Assembly (NCBI GenBank): GCA_001600355.1
Contig: BCJU01000002.1
Coordinates: 1,674,001 to 1,738,000 of the forward strand
Source: Meira nashicola
Lineage: Eukaryota; Basidiomycota; Exobasidiomycetes; Exobasidiales; Brachybasidiaceae
Direction of reading: 5' to 3'
Length of the DNA stretch: 64,000 nucleotides
Shown one piece after another: positions 29,624 to 40,471 of the stretch. How positions within the stretch are numbered: the stretch's first letter is position 1; every line of letters starts with the position of its first letter. A program made the translations under genes and the position numbers. The notes under the pieces were generated by a model. That model saw nothing but the letters and a program-made list of their open reading frames with translations, made no database searches and had not been told where the DNA came from.

Positions 29624-31612
29624 CTACCTGTTTGCATTTTGATTTTGTAGCCTTTTCGGCCATTCTTTGCGGGATGTCCATTCACCTTGACGACCGAAAC
29701 GCCAATTGGCTTCAAACGCAAGACCGTTTGAATTTCTTGAACGACCGATCGGTAAGAACCAGCCAAGAACATTATCACCCATCGCTTGACGCCAATTTGG
29801 ACCGCTTGCATTCCACCATGCTAAAGGTTTGATGATGTCTTGATCTGTTGTATGAAATGTGGTTTGTGTTAAATCTTTCAATTCGCTTTCTTTTCCGACG
29901 ATCATTGGTTTATGCACTCCATCTAACCAAAATAGATTTGCTTCTGTTTTTGGTTTACCCCATTGTTCGGCCCATTTGGCTTTCATTGCATTTCTTGCAC
30001 GAATTTGAGCGAACCAATCCGGTTTAGGTCTTCCTTCATGTCTTGCAGAATCTACTACCCATCGATCGATAAGGATGTCCTCCCTTGTCTTTTGTCTTTC
30101 ATAACCCATATGTTCAATCGTACTCAAATTGACAATGAACATATAGGTATGAGTAACGATCAAAGCGGTAGTGAAAAGGATAAACATTGCACAAATAGGA
30201 AAAAGGCTGATCATATATCCATCGATAGACCATGCTTGATTTCCAAATCGATTCCTTCTTTGAATTCCACGTCTGAACAAAATTGAATTAACAATGAGAA
30301 CGTAATATTCAAGAACGGTTACCCATTGCAAGAAATTATAAAAGAATTTATGATTTCGAGCTCCAACGCAACCTCCAACCCAAGGGCAATGATGATCCAT
30401 CTTTAAAACACATGTGCCGCAATGTCTACAATGATGTGCTCTTGGTGGCTTGTGTCTTCTGCATCGATAACAGTATGTATTAGAAGGACGTAAAGGGTAT
30501 GCTTTTTGTGGTACTCGCAGAGGTTCAGGTAGAGGTGGCTTGCTTGGTACTTCACCATCTTTTGGTCCTGCCCAAGCTTCTGGATCGGGAATTGTGACCC
30601 CTTTCTTGGGAATTTCTTGGTCCGACCTACCAACAGTTGCGTCAATCTTTTGTGCTTCATCAGATTTTGCCAATAAGCCCGCTCCAGCTGCACCCATTGC
30701 GGCAGGTAATGATGGATCGATGGGCTCTTCATTTGCAAGTCTTGCTTCATCTGTAGTTGATCCACCTTTTCCTATAAATGATTGTTGTACTGAATTTGTT
30801 TGATTTTGAATATATTGATATGACTCTTCTCCATCAGGAGAAGGTTGATCGGAAATTTCTACATGATCACGTACATATCCTGGACCTGTAACGACAACTT
30901 TAATATACGACCATATAGTCAAAAGCCATAAAATATTGAAAACAACCAAAAATCCTATTCCCTCTGCACGAGTAGCCGTTGCCCTTTCTTGTTGTCGAAT
31001 TGCATTGGCACATATTCTCCAAACGAATACGATGTACACCCAACTCAAAATGACTGCCACAAGAGGTATAATTCCTTTTCGCTGAATGAAATTATCCCCT
31101 TTTGGTTCAATCACTTTTCCATCATCTTCCACTTGTACTCCACCATCTGTTTCTTCTCTTCGTCTCTGTTGTCGTTGTCGTGCTTTAAGTTCTTGTTCAT
31201 CTGACCATGCTTGTAAACGATGACTGCATGCTTCTACACGATCTCGAAAGTCTAACAAACAATTTGGTACTTCTGAATTTCTAGGTAATTGACCTTTTTC
31301 AATTTCAACACTTCCATCATTTTGTATCTCTTTCTGTCCTTCTTGTCTTATAGCTTCGTCGGGTTGAACAATGTCATGCGACACTACTTCTCTGTCATTT
31401 TCTGTAGTATGATTTGGTGTAGGATGAATTGCTCGAATACTACTATCTGAGGTAGTTCTATTGTGAACTTTATCCTCTTTCACAGCCTCAACACCATGCT
31501 GTGCTTCCTGCGTTTTAAAGGTCGAATCGCCTTCTATCGTCCTTGGTCGTTTTCCTGACGCTGAGCTCTCCACTACATCGACACCCTGTCCCTCATCGAT
31601 GGAGACCGCCAT
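29624..31612 (-). CDS. DHHC-type protein S-palmitoyltransferase (Pfa3-like)
   Basis: Transfers palmitate to cysteines of membrane-associated proteins; Pfa3, the likely relative, acts on Vac8 at the vacuole. 662 aa. Residues ~1-180 are disordered and acidic. Membrane helices are at ~187-205 and ~223-245. The cysteine-rich domain ([16 protein letters not shown], then [20 protein letters not shown]) has the catalytic DHHC at Asp406-Cys409. Two further helices follow (~420-440 and ~465-490), giving the usual four. The Pfa3 assignment rests on general layout and is not firm. The last codons (AAC AGG TAG) overlap a GT donor-like site, so a further 3' exon cannot be excluded. Convergent with the Kre9-type paralog. 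Confidence 0.87.
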   Translation of the reverse strand: MAVSIDEGQGVDVVESSASGKRPRTIEGDSTFKTQEAQHGVEAVKEDKVHNRTTSDSSIRAIHPTPNHTTENDREVVSHDIVQPDEAIRQEGQKEIQNDGSVEIEKGQLPRNSEVPNCLLDFRDRVEACSHRLQAWSDEQELKARQRQQRRREETDGGVQVEDDGKVIEPKGDNFIQRKGIIPLVAVILSWVYIVFVWRICANAIRQQERATATRAEGIGFLVVFNILWLLTIWSYIKVVVTGPGYVRDHVEISDQPSPDGEESYQYIQNQTNSVQQSFIGKGGSTTDEARLANEEPIDPSLPAAMGAAGAGLLAKSDEAQKIDATVGRSDQEIPKKGVTIPDPEAWAGPKDGEVPSKPPLPEPLRVPQKAYPLRPSNTYCYRCRRHKPPRAHHCRHCGTCVLKMDHHCPWVGGCVGARNHKFFYNFLQWVTVLEYYVLIVNSILFRRGIQRRNRFGNQAWSIDGYMISLFPICAMFILFTTALIVTHTYMFIVNLSTIEHMGYERQKTREDILIDRWVVDSARHEGRPKPDWFAQIRARNAMKAKWAEQWGKPKTEANLFWLDGVHKPMIVGKESELKDLTQTTFHTTDQDIIKPLAWWNASGPNWRQAMGDNVLGWFLPIGRSRNSNGLAFEANWRFGRQGEWTSRKEWPKRLQNQNANR

Positions 31613-32170
31613 GATGATGATGGATCAGGCACTCTCGATGATAAAGATGATGAAGATGATCGCAAGATAAAAAATTATTTTAAAGAAAGAAAAAAATAAA
31701 AAAAAAGTCAGCCAAGAAAATGCGTGGAGGCTGAAATCAAATCAACACGCAATTCCAACACCGCGGACAAAAAATGCAGTCGGCGCGCTGCATTATTGTG
31801 TTTTTCGAAATTAAGGAAACGCACGCAAGGCATGTTTCTCCGATTTTTGCAAATACATAAAGCACAAATGAAGGTCCGCAAGGAGCCGACTATAATTCTG
31901 TCGGATCTTCGTTATTCGTCACTTCTCAACAGGTTTTGTGTTATAATGTCACTATTGGATAGGGGCTTATGCAACATAGCTAAAATTGATACTGTCCTTT
32001 ACAAGAATAAGATGACATTGATTGAAAATTCCCATTAAAAAATAAAGAATGATTGAGAGATGTACGAATGAGTGAAACTTAAGAAAATTGATGAAGCGGA
32101 GAAAATGAATGAATAAATAAATAAAACAAAAATTAAGCAAGGCAACGTTCATTAAAGTAGCGAAGCAACA
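31613..32170. other. Intergenic: promoter of the DHHC gene and 3' flank of the MDR giant
   Basis: Holds a repeated ATGATG stretch just upstream of the DHHC start (31611-31660), an A-rich tract (~31665-31705) and AT-rich DNA toward 32150. No supported gene; open frames here lack family features. Confidence 0.5.
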
Positions 32171-35100
32171 TCATGAAATACGAACGACAACCGCTCCAGG
32201 TTCTTCTTCTACACCTTTCAAGGTATTCTCAAAAGCACGTGGTGCTTCTCCAAAAGCCAGAACACTCTTCAATCTTGGACAAACAAGTCCTTCCTCTGCA
32301 GCTTTTCGTACCGCTTCCAACGCTTCTCTGCAATCTTCTGCAGTATCCGTTCCAACCCATTCATATCCTATATGTTTTGTATCTTTCTTGAAAAATGTTC
32401 TTCTAAGTGAGCGTAAATGTGATTTCAAATTAGGATTGCCTACGATCGATTGTAAATCTCCAAAGCATGTGCAAAATTGACCTTCATAAGCTAAAACTCT
32501 ACGAGCAGCATCATAAACACGTCTACCGCCCACAGTATCCACAACCAGATCGAAACTTGATTCATGTAATGTGTTCAAAGCCCAAAGTGGTTCACCAATA
32601 ATCACTTCATGTGCTCCATTTGCTTCACAAATTGCCACTCCATCAGTCACTTGATTGGGACAATGAGCAACAATGATCAATCCAAGCGTTGCACATTCTT
32701 GCATCGTCAATAAACCAACGCCATCATGTGCGTTCAAGATTAAAACACGCGAGCCACGTTTTAATTGAGAGCAATGGTTAGTCATCAATTGATGTGCCAT
32801 CACTCCAACAGAAGGTAAAGCTGCAATTTGTTCCATTGTTAAACAATCTTCTGGTGCTTTTGCCGTTAGATCTTCTTCGATTGTCATAAATTCGGCAAGC
32901 GCTCCACATTTGCGACTATTTTGCAATCCAAACACAATATCTCCCATTCGCATTCTCTTTACTTCCCATCCGGTTTCCATTACTCGCCCACAAAAGCTGC
33001 GTCCAGGAACGAATCCGAAAGCATTTTCACTTCGAACTTTTTCACGTAAAAGCAATCTGTCCATTTCATCAATAGAACATGCGATCACTTGAACGAGTAA
33101 TTGTGTTGAACCAAGTTTTCTGGGCGGAGGTGTATGTGAAGTAAGCGACATGGTAGTCTTTTGCAATTCTTCAACCAAAGATCCTTCTTGTCTAGTAGAA
33201 TCAAACGAACCACGACGTGATTGTTGATCGGCCGTAGCAGTTACATCTATCGAAGATCGTTTTTTACGTAAGCTCTTCGAATGACGGAATGCGCCACTGG
33301 TAATAGAAATAGTGTTCATTGTCGTCTTGGCGTACAAACGATCATCGATAGCATTGGAAGCTTTGACAGGATCGCGTGCTCTATACGAGCTTTGCGGAAC
33401 ATTTGGCAAGCTAGCAACGCTATTTTGTGATTGCATCCCTAATGAAACTTGAGAATCTTCGCCCATATAACCACTTCCGCCCCAATTATGCGAACCATCT
33501 AAACTTTCAGAGACTGGAACGCTTAGCCTTCGGGCAGCACCTGGATTTGGATGTAAGAATGTATCAGTTGCTGCGCCAATTGGAGCATTTCTAATTACTG
33601 AAGGCGAAGGACCAGAATGAACACTGCTTTGACTTCTTGTAGCATAGGATTGTGCTTGATAGATAGGCGATGCATATCCGGACGAAGAGGCTCCTACTGG
33701 CATATGACTGACAGGCGATGCATATCCCGATGCAGGCGCAGATGGAAGTGCAGGGCTTGCTCTGTCTTGATCGATTGGGCTATTTTCCCATTCACTAATA
33801 GCAGACATTAATGAAGTTTGTGCATGACCATTGTGTGAAGGGCTGACTGTCCTAATCTTTCTTGGCACTGAAGGTGTATTCTTTGCAGCCCCTCGTGATG
33901 AAGAAGCCTCAGAAGCAGCAGACGAAGACAATGCCGAAGATGAAACGGCCGATGAACGCCCAGACCTTCCAGATACACTCACTGCCGGAGAAGGAGAAGG
34001 AGAAACAGATCTAGAATGTACTGGCAAAGAATCAGAGCCTCGAGAGGATGAGCTAGCGTCGCTGTGATTGGTTGTAGGCAAAGCCAATGACGCTAAACCT
34101 TCTGAAAGCGATGGTTGCATAGACGCAGATCGAGGTGGAACAGCGCGATTGGCATGATCCATATATACATTTGTCAAAACTGGCATTGGTTCAGCTTCAG
34201 CTTCATCAGCTCTTGCTTTTCCAGCTGCTTTTTTACTCTTGCTCTTTCTTCTTTTCACAGTCGGATCTGACAAGTCCTCTTGAACCTTTTCAAAATTAGA
34301 CGAATGACGACGTTGTGCAGAGGTGGCAACTGTTGTCGCTACCAAACCGGGCGGCAAGCTTAAACCCCTACCTTGATATTCAGGGAATGAAGTCATATTC
34401 GCACTATTCTTCTTATTAGATGACTTCTTACCAACGCTGCCTTTAGATCGAGTGCTCGAAGATCTCTGCATGCCCATAGATGATTCCATAGAACTGATTG
34501 GATCATCCGTCTCTTCGGTCAACGTTGGAGGAGTACGTACCATCGATGATTTGATATGATGATTACTTTCAACTGCTGGTGGTGTTGGTGGAATCAAATT
34601 CACGCCAAAAGACGGTTGTTGCTTCTCATTTCTTGGAGTCTTGTTATCATCGTACGCAGGTTCTTCATGTGCGATAGCAGCCGGCGTCAAGTCATTATCT
34701 GGATACACTCCATTTGCATCTTGTGCTTCAAATGAGGGAACTGGCGGCAAAGGAAGCTTCTTTTCCTGTGGTGAAGGTGCAATAGCCGGGTCGCCATATG
34801 ATACAGTGGGCGAGAATGCTGATTTGGGTTGCAAAATACCAAAGTTTCTATCCAAGAAATCGGAAGCGCCTGGAGTAGCAGGACCAGTACTTGCAGCGCT
34901 TTCGCCTGACCATAATTCTGAACCAGGTGGCGGACTTCTAGCATTCGATGCATCATGAATTTCATGTGCAATTTGTGTACTGCCAGTGGTTTGCTTTGAT
35001 TGTTCGTCGTCTGTGCCATCATCACTTCTTGTAATAGAATTTGACGGTCTCACAGGTACAGGAGATTGCATTTTGACCTGCTCTGAAATGTCTGATGCAT

Positions 35101-38100
35101 TGGAGGTAGTGTCAACAGAGCTTCGAGTTGCCTGTTGTTCATGTTGTTGTTTACCAGGTTTCTTGGCATCTCCATCGAGTCCAACTTTCTCGGTATCGTT
35201 CAACTTCTCTGCAGCAGGTGCGCTCTTTTCTTTGATAATCTTTGATTTCTTTGTCTTGTCTTTCGAAGATTGGAACGAGAATAAGGTATCAGCTAGTGAT
35301 TTCGGTTCAGGCTTGCTTCCTTTGATGGCAGATTTGGCAGGTGCTGGTTTATCCTTACTTGCCGTAACTTTCATGGCCGGTTCGGCCTTCATTGGTGGTG
35401 AAGAGGGGGGAGAAAGAGATAATTCCGAAGTTGAACTCTTTCCTGGACTGCTTGTTTGTGGTTCTTTACCCTTCTTTGCAACAGATTTTGCACCAGGTGG
35501 TGTCCAAATATGATCAAGAGTAGAACGTTCATCTTTCACCTCTTCAACCTTTTCTTTTGAATCAGGTAAAAGCTTGCCTCTAGCAATCGATACACCACCC
35601 ATCTCTTTCGGCTTGGGAGCACGCTGCCTGGGTCGATCGAGAACGCTACTCTTCTTCTCAGTTTGACCATTCACATTTGTTGTACTACTTGAACCTGCAA
35701 GACTGCCTCCACTAAAAAGAGATCGTAATCTTGATTCGCCGCGAGGCGAAGCTGAGGTGCCATCGTCCGTCGAAGCTGAAGAGAGTTGACGAGTATGCGT
35801 AGGCGCAGTTGTGACTTCTTTTGTGATTGTTGCGGGAGAAGATGCAGTATTTGTCTTGACATCCTTCTTTGACCGCAGGCTAGCATTATCTCCAGATTGG
35901 TTCAACAGCCAAAGAGCGGCAAAGCTTGGTGCTATTCCACTTTCGACTGTACGAGCATCGCTTGAATCTTGAACGCCCTTGCTTGGTGATTCTCCTTCAG
36001 CGCGTAACCTTCGAACTTCATTAATTCGTTCTTGAGCGTTGATTGTGAGTACATCTTGAGCTGTGATTGAATTATTCTTTGTATCAGGATGAGCACCAAT
36101 ATCCAAGCCAAGCTGACCTACAGTCGAAACAAGATTGTTGTTCCAATCAGCAGAATCAAATTTATCCAAAATTCCAGAAAGTGATTCTCCAAAGAAATCT
36201 TCGCCTACTTTCATATTTCGCAAACGTTCTTGTTCAGCTTTTATTCTTGCGCGCAATTCCTCATCTGCTTCATCGTCAGACTTTGAGCCGGTTGAGTCTT
36301 CATCATCATCAGACATTTTGATTCGCCTTGATGAAGAAGAGCGCGAATGTGTGCCAATTCGCATGATATTGCTTGCACCAAAGGAAGTTCCTAAACTCAA
36401 ATCACTCAAACGTCTTTGTAACGTACCTGGACGAGAAGAGCGCATAGATTTAGCGTCATCTCCGTCCAGCTTTTTCGTCTTTTGATCGAAAGTGACTGTA
36501 GCACGTCCAGTTTGTTGACTGCCGACTGACTTTGCGTCATCATCATCTTTGAGCGCTTCGATTGCTTCTGTCTCTTCTTCAGGCTCTGTGACTGATTTGT
36601 GGATCTTTTCTTCATAGACTGATGCTGTAGGTGTTGGAGGCGTTGGTTTCTCACGAATTGCAGGAGGAAGGATTGGGTTATTCGCTGGCGTTGATTCATA
36701 AGATAAGGGAGAAAGGGCATCCACAAAGGCTTCATCGTCTGTACTGCTACTGCTGTGATCGGAAGAAATTGCCATCGATGCAGCATTTGAGGTATCTAAC
36801 TTCTCCAAATCTCCCCGATTTTTCAGCATTGGCGAAGGAATATGCTCACTCTTTGGCTTGCTAATTTGTACGCTTGGAATTTTTGGATCGTCTCCCGAGA
36901 TAATCGAATGTTCTGCGTCGTCTGATTGTCTCGATTCAGCTACAGATGCGGATCTTAGCGATTGATTGCGAGACGTAGAGGCACTTCCTATCAATACCGG
37001 CGCAGGAGGACTCGAAGAACTATAACGTGCTTTATTCAAAGCTGATTCGAATGCTCGATATTTAGGTGCTTCACGAGTTGGCGAGCTAGGTCCGGCAGCG
37101 ACGACGGGAGTGGGAGCGACAACACCTTTAACTGATCGTTTCGATGAAGGAGATCCTACGCTACTTCCATCTTCATCTTCTTCGCGAACGACTTCGAGCA
37201 TCCTTTGTCTGCGTATTTCTTCCTCGTCTGATGATGATTCATCCGATTCATCCTCTTCCTCGCTTCCATCGGATGATACTGAAGGTTCTTTCGTCTGTTG
37301 CACAGCTTCCCGTTGCTCTCTCTGACCGGCATCTAAATCTCTTTGAACTTCATGTGTACGCGAATCTATCTGAGGGTATCCATTTTGTCTTATATGTGGG
37401 CTTTGAGATGCAGAGGTATTTTTGAATTGTGTAGTAGCTCCAATGATTGTTCCGGGTTGCCATGAAGTGACGTAATCGGCTCCCTCTTCGCCTGGAGGAG
37501 GACTTCCAACGACTTGACTGGCAGCGCGCGCAATCAAATCTTGATTTTTCACTCCTGGATCACGCAAATTCTGTTCGAATTGAGCATCATCTTGCAACTC
37601 TTTCTGAATGCGTTCATAATGACTCTTTCTCCTTTCCAAATTCACACTTCCTCGTCCTTTGGTCGCTGCTTCTGTCATGTTTGGCGCATCTCGAATGCCT
37701 TCCCATGCTTTTGATATTTCTGTTCCCGACATTGTCTTCATGAAATCTTTCCAATCCGCTCCTTCGGATTGTTTGTTATTTCCGTCCTGTGAAAGTCTTC
37801 TTACGTGTGGACTGCTTGCCAAAGAACCTGGCATGCGAGAATGTTGATTTGAAATCTGAGGCGGTGGTGACATTGCCCGAGATTGAGGCGGTGGTGACAT
37901 GGCTCGAGATTGAGGAGGAGGAGATGTGACGCGGGATTGAGGAGGAGGAGATAGGGCACGAGACTGAATGCTGTTTGTGCTTGGTTCTCTCTTTAAATCT
38001 TGACTGGCAGCAGTACTGAGTTTCGACTTGGATGATTTAGGCTGTAATGTCGGATTGAGCTTACTCGCACCCAAGGGAGCTACATCAGATTGCAACCTAC

Positions 38101-38803
38101 CTTGACGAACAGGACTTGCTTGTCTGGCAGCATTCAAAGCCGCATCTACTGGCATAGGTGGAGGAGCAGATCCACCATAGGCTCTAGGAGATGTACCGTA
38201 ATCACTTTGAGCTACTCTTCTGGGCTTCGCTCCTGATCCAACACCAGCTAAGCCATGAGAGTTCCAAGGGACTTGACCTGGCGCTGGTTCAGGCTCAGAG
38301 AATATGCTCTCGCCAGCAATACTGCCTGCTCTACTCCTTCTTCCTATTCCTAAACTGCCTGATTCCCACCATCTTTTCTTTTTTGTAGTAGTTGCTTGGC
38401 TATCAGCTACGGATGGAGGAGCTCCAGCGTAGTTTAGACCACCATTAATAGAAGGATAGTAACCTGCTGGAGCTGTTCCATTACTGAATACACTTGAATC
38501 TCCAGCTATGGATTGTCTGCTCTTCTTTCTTCCGAAACGAGACTTGAAGCCGAGCGTTGATGTCGAGACGCCTGCTTCTGATCCTCCGTATTGACTCAAG
38601 TTGGCTTTACTGCTCTTTTTGAACAGTGATCCTCCTAGCATTGAAGTTTGCGCGGAAGAGCCAGGAGCGTTGGGTAGGTCGGAAGGTGCTTTCCATTTTT
38701 GTCCTCGAACCGATCCATTTACCTTTCCATTCCCATCAGCAGGTGGAGCATAATTTTGTGAAGGCCTGTTAAGGATGCTATCGAGGAATGTATGTCGTGG
38801 CAT
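32171..38803 (-). CDS. Giant disordered protein with a C-terminal MDR (zinc-free quinone-reductase-like) domain
   Basis: 2210 aa in one exon, start ATG at 38803 (MPRHTFLDSILNRPSQN). Residues 1 to ~1885 are Ser/Pro/Lys/Glu-rich with no fold I recognise and many SP/TP sites. They include four 9-residue SPPP repeats near 279-314, acidic runs near 500-530 and a helical stretch near 850-900. Residues ~1890-2210 form an MDR (alcohol dehydrogenase/enoyl reductase) domain: PGRSFCGRVMETGWEV, GDIVFGLQ, GALAEFMTIEEDL, IAALPSVGVMAHQL, then a Rossmann core and FDLVVDTVGG. No structural-zinc cysteine cluster is seen. The nucleotide loop reads NAHDGVG (2024-2030) where active enzymes have GAAGGVG, so NADPH binding is doubtful. 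Yeast Ast1/Ast2 are non-enzymatic MDR proteins and a possible analogy. Role unknown. Confidence 0.75.
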   Translation of the reverse strand: MPRHTFLDSILNRPSQNYAPPADGNGKVNGSVRGQKWKAPSDLPNAPGSSAQTSMLGGSLFKKSSKANLSQYGGSEAGVSTSTLGFKSRFGRKKSRQSIAGDSSVFSNGTAPAGYYPSINGGLNYAGAPPSVADSQATTTKKKRWWESGSLGIGRRSRAGSIAGESIFSEPEPAPGQVPWNSHGLAGVGSGAKPRRVAQSDYGTSPRAYGGSAPPPMPVDAALNAARQASPVRQGRLQSDVAPLGASKLNPTLQPKSSKSKLSTAASQDLKREPSTNSIQSRALSPPPQSRVTSPPPQSRAMSPPPQSRAMSPPPQISNQHSRMPGSLASSPHVRRLSQDGNNKQSEGADWKDFMKTMSGTEISKAWEGIRDAPNMTEAATKGRGSVNLERRKSHYERIQKELQDDAQFEQNLRDPGVKNQDLIARAASQVVGSPPPGEEGADYVTSWQPGTIIGATTQFKNTSASQSPHIRQNGYPQIDSRTHEVQRDLDAGQREQREAVQQTKEPSVSSDGSEEEDESDESSSDEEEIRRQRMLEVVREEDEDGSSVGSPSSKRSVKGVVAPTPVVAAGPSSPTREAPKYRAFESALNKARYSSSSPPAPVLIGSASTSRNQSLRSASVAESRQSDDAEHSIISGDDPKIPSVQISKPKSEHIPSPMLKNRGDLEKLDTSNAASMAISSDHSSSSTDDEAFVDALSPLSYESTPANNPILPPAIREKPTPPTPTASVYEEKIHKSVTEPEEETEAIEALKDDDDAKSVGSQQTGRATVTFDQKTKKLDGDDAKSMRSSRPGTLQRRLSDLSLGTSFGASNIMRIGTHSRSSSSRRIKMSDDDEDSTGSKSDDEADEELRARIKAEQERLRNMKVGEDFFGESLSGILDKFDSADWNNNLVSTVGQLGLDIGAHPDTKNNSITAQDVLTINAQERINEVRRLRAEGESPSKGVQDSSDARTVESGIAPSFAALWLLNQSGDNASLRSKKDVKTNTASSPATITKEVTTAPTHTRQLSSASTDDGTSASPRGESRLRSLFSGGSLAGSSSTTNVNGQTEKKSSVLDRPRQRAPKPKEMGGVSIARGKLLPDSKEKVEEVKDERSTLDHIWTPPGAKSVAKKGKEPQTSSPGKSSTSELSLSPPSSPPMKAEPAMKVTASKDKPAPAKSAIKGSKPEPKSLADTLFSFQSSKDKTKKSKIIKEKSAPAAEKLNDTEKVGLDGDAKKPGKQQHEQQATRSSVDTTSNASDISEQVKMQSPVPVRPSNSITRSDDGTDDEQSKQTTGSTQIAHEIHDASNARSPPPGSELWSGESAASTGPATPGASDFLDRNFGILQPKSAFSPTVSYGDPAIAPSPQEKKLPLPPVPSFEAQDANGVYPDNDLTPAAIAHEEPAYDDNKTPRNEKQQPSFGVNLIPPTPPAVESNHHIKSSMVRTPPTLTEETDDPISSMESSMGMQRSSSTRSKGSVGKKSSNKKNSANMTSFPEYQGRGLSLPPGLVATTVATSAQRRHSSNFEKVQEDLSDPTVKRRKSKSKKAAGKARADEAEAEPMPVLTNVYMDHANRAVPPRSASMQPSLSEGLASLALPTTNHSDASSSSRGSDSLPVHSRSVSPSPSPAVSVSGRSGRSSAVSSSALSSSAASEASSSRGAAKNTPSVPRKIRTVSPSHNGHAQTSLMSAISEWENSPIDQDRASPALPSAPASGYASPVSHMPVGASSSGYASPIYQAQSYATRSQSSVHSGPSPSVIRNAPIGAATDTFLHPNPGAARRLSVPVSESLDGSHNWGGSGYMGEDSQVSLGMQSQNSVASLPNVPQSSYRARDPVKASNAIDDRLYAKTTMNTISITSGAFRHSKSLRKKRSSIDVTATADQQSRRGSFDSTRQEGSLVEELQKTTMSLTSHTPPPRKLGSTQLLVQVIACSIDEMDRLLLREKVRSENAFGFVPGRSFCGRVMETGWEVKRMRMGDIVFGLQNSRKCGALAEFMTIEEDLTAKAPEDCLTMEQIAALPSVGVMAHQLMTNHCSQLKRGSRVLILNAHDGVGLLTMQECATLGLIIVAHCPNQVTDGVAICEANGAHEVIIGEPLWALNTLHESSFDLVVDTVGGRRVYDAARRVLAYEGQFCTCFGDLQSIVGNPNLKSHLRSLRRTFFKKDTKHIGYEWVGTDTAEDCREALEAVRKAAEEGLVCPRLKSVLAFGEAPRAFENTLKGVEEEPGAVVVRIS
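37858..37965 (-). repeat. 27-bp tandem repeat (four units) inside the MDR giant gene
   Basis: Four imperfect copies encode a SPPPQSR-plus-two 9-residue unit, SRAxSPPPQ in register. Copies differ by third-base and a few coding changes. SPPP sites are candidates for proline-directed kinases or WW/SH3 binding. Confidence 0.75.
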
Positions 38804-40471
38804 GATGGAGTGTGCTATTGCTCAAGGGAGCAGTGGTATATGATACGTGAAACGATGTATATTGATTGTTGTAAATGAGTGCGTCTTTATTACTGCATGT
38901 TGTGCGTGTTATTGTATGGACGAGAGAGACGATCGGATTTTGCTACAACTCAGATAAAAGATCGAATTGCAAAGCGGAAGTCTCAGGTTGTATTACCTGG
39001 CTATTCTCCAATCGAATCCCCTTTGTCGGAATGAACAATCTAATCTCCGATGCTACCGAAAAAAAGCACTTTTTGTGTATCAATCACCTTTGTTTGAAAG
39101 CGGTGATTAATAGATCAAAAGCAAACGTATGATCGTAGTCGTCGTCTTTTTTTCCTTTGTGGAAAGAAGAGAGATGTGACCAAGAGATCTATGTACGTGG
39201 AGATAGATTGCTTGTATTGATGTATGTATGTATGAATGATGAATTGAAATTTAATGATTCGGTAACCATAACCCGCATAAGAACACTTTTTTTCTGAGAG
39301 CTAATGCTGCAGAAAAAAAGTAGGGCCCATAGACAATGTATGGCATGGAACGCGAATACACTAAACTGGAATTTGGCTGAAGCGTGCGTGTGCTGCGCGA
39401 GGAAAGCGAGGTGAGAAATTAATATACATATTCTGGTTGAACTAAATTGACAAAATGTTTAGCGTAATACAATTTGTTATATTCATACTTGGCTTCGCCG
39501 TGCGTGCAGTACATATTCTAAGTAGACTATGCGTGTGCGTAAGTGTGCATAACTTGAGCGGATTTCCCTGCAAAATTGGAAACGGAGCAAGTATTGTACC
39601 AAAGGGGTCTTCTCAGGGTTACGCACAGTAAAATTTCTGCAATCAATCGATTTTCGTCCAATTCTCTCGCTCTCCCTCTCTCTATTTCGGCGAATTTGGT
39701 CGTGTTCTATTGCACAATGACAGTGCAGCGCAGCTCTGCCCATTCACCTTTCTCACGCATACATACAGATCTACATATATATGCGTACATACCTTTCTGT
39801 GTGACACTGTCTCGTGGCCGTATTTAGTAAGAAGTTCTAGCTATTCTTTGAACAGATCTTCCTTTCTTTCTTTTAGAAGAGATTCTCGCGGGGGGCTTGC
39901 ATGAACATTTTGCTGCCCCTTATTTTCGATCTTTGCACATGATCACTGACAGGCCACGGAATTACACAGCCTCGCAATAAATAGCATATACATATAGTAG
40001 AGGCTTGAGCGTTCTTTAGTCTAGAATCTCTCTAAAATCACACAACGGTTCCGATAGAATTAAAGATGATCACATAAGCAGAAAGCCTTGCAAAATGTGG
40101 TTGCTTTGTGAGCCTTCTCCGGAAGTAAGCACGATATCACCCATGACTCAAATCATAACAAACTCATACATTGTCCTCGGATATGTACATAACCTGTGAA
40201 GTTTTCTTGGTCTTATGAATTAAATTCTTCCTTAGCCAAGAAATCACTCGGCAAGCAAATTGACAACTAATCAGAGAGAGGTATTAACGTACGCGTATAA
40301 ATTTAGGTGGAGTTGAGAGGCACGAGAATTTCTTAACGTGTGTATGACTGAGAAGAAAGCTAAAATGCAGGATCCGCGGACATTTTTTCCCAGTCATTCC
40401 ACTACGAAGAATATGTTTGCAAGATAAAAGACGATAATACAACTGGATAGGATCATCGATGAAGGACAATT
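38804..40471. promoter_or_regulatory. Long divergent intergenic region, MDR giant / ABC-F gene
   Basis: 1668 nt, the longest gene-free stretch. It contains TGTA repeats (39221-39233), a C/T-rich block with CTCTCGCTCTCCCTCTCTC (~39660-39683), an AT/TA-alternating piece (~39770-39785) and an ACGCGT palindrome (40291-40296) ~180 nt before the ABC-F start. Open frames on both strands lack family features or introns that join them. I see no tRNA or known RNA gene. Confidence 0.4.
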
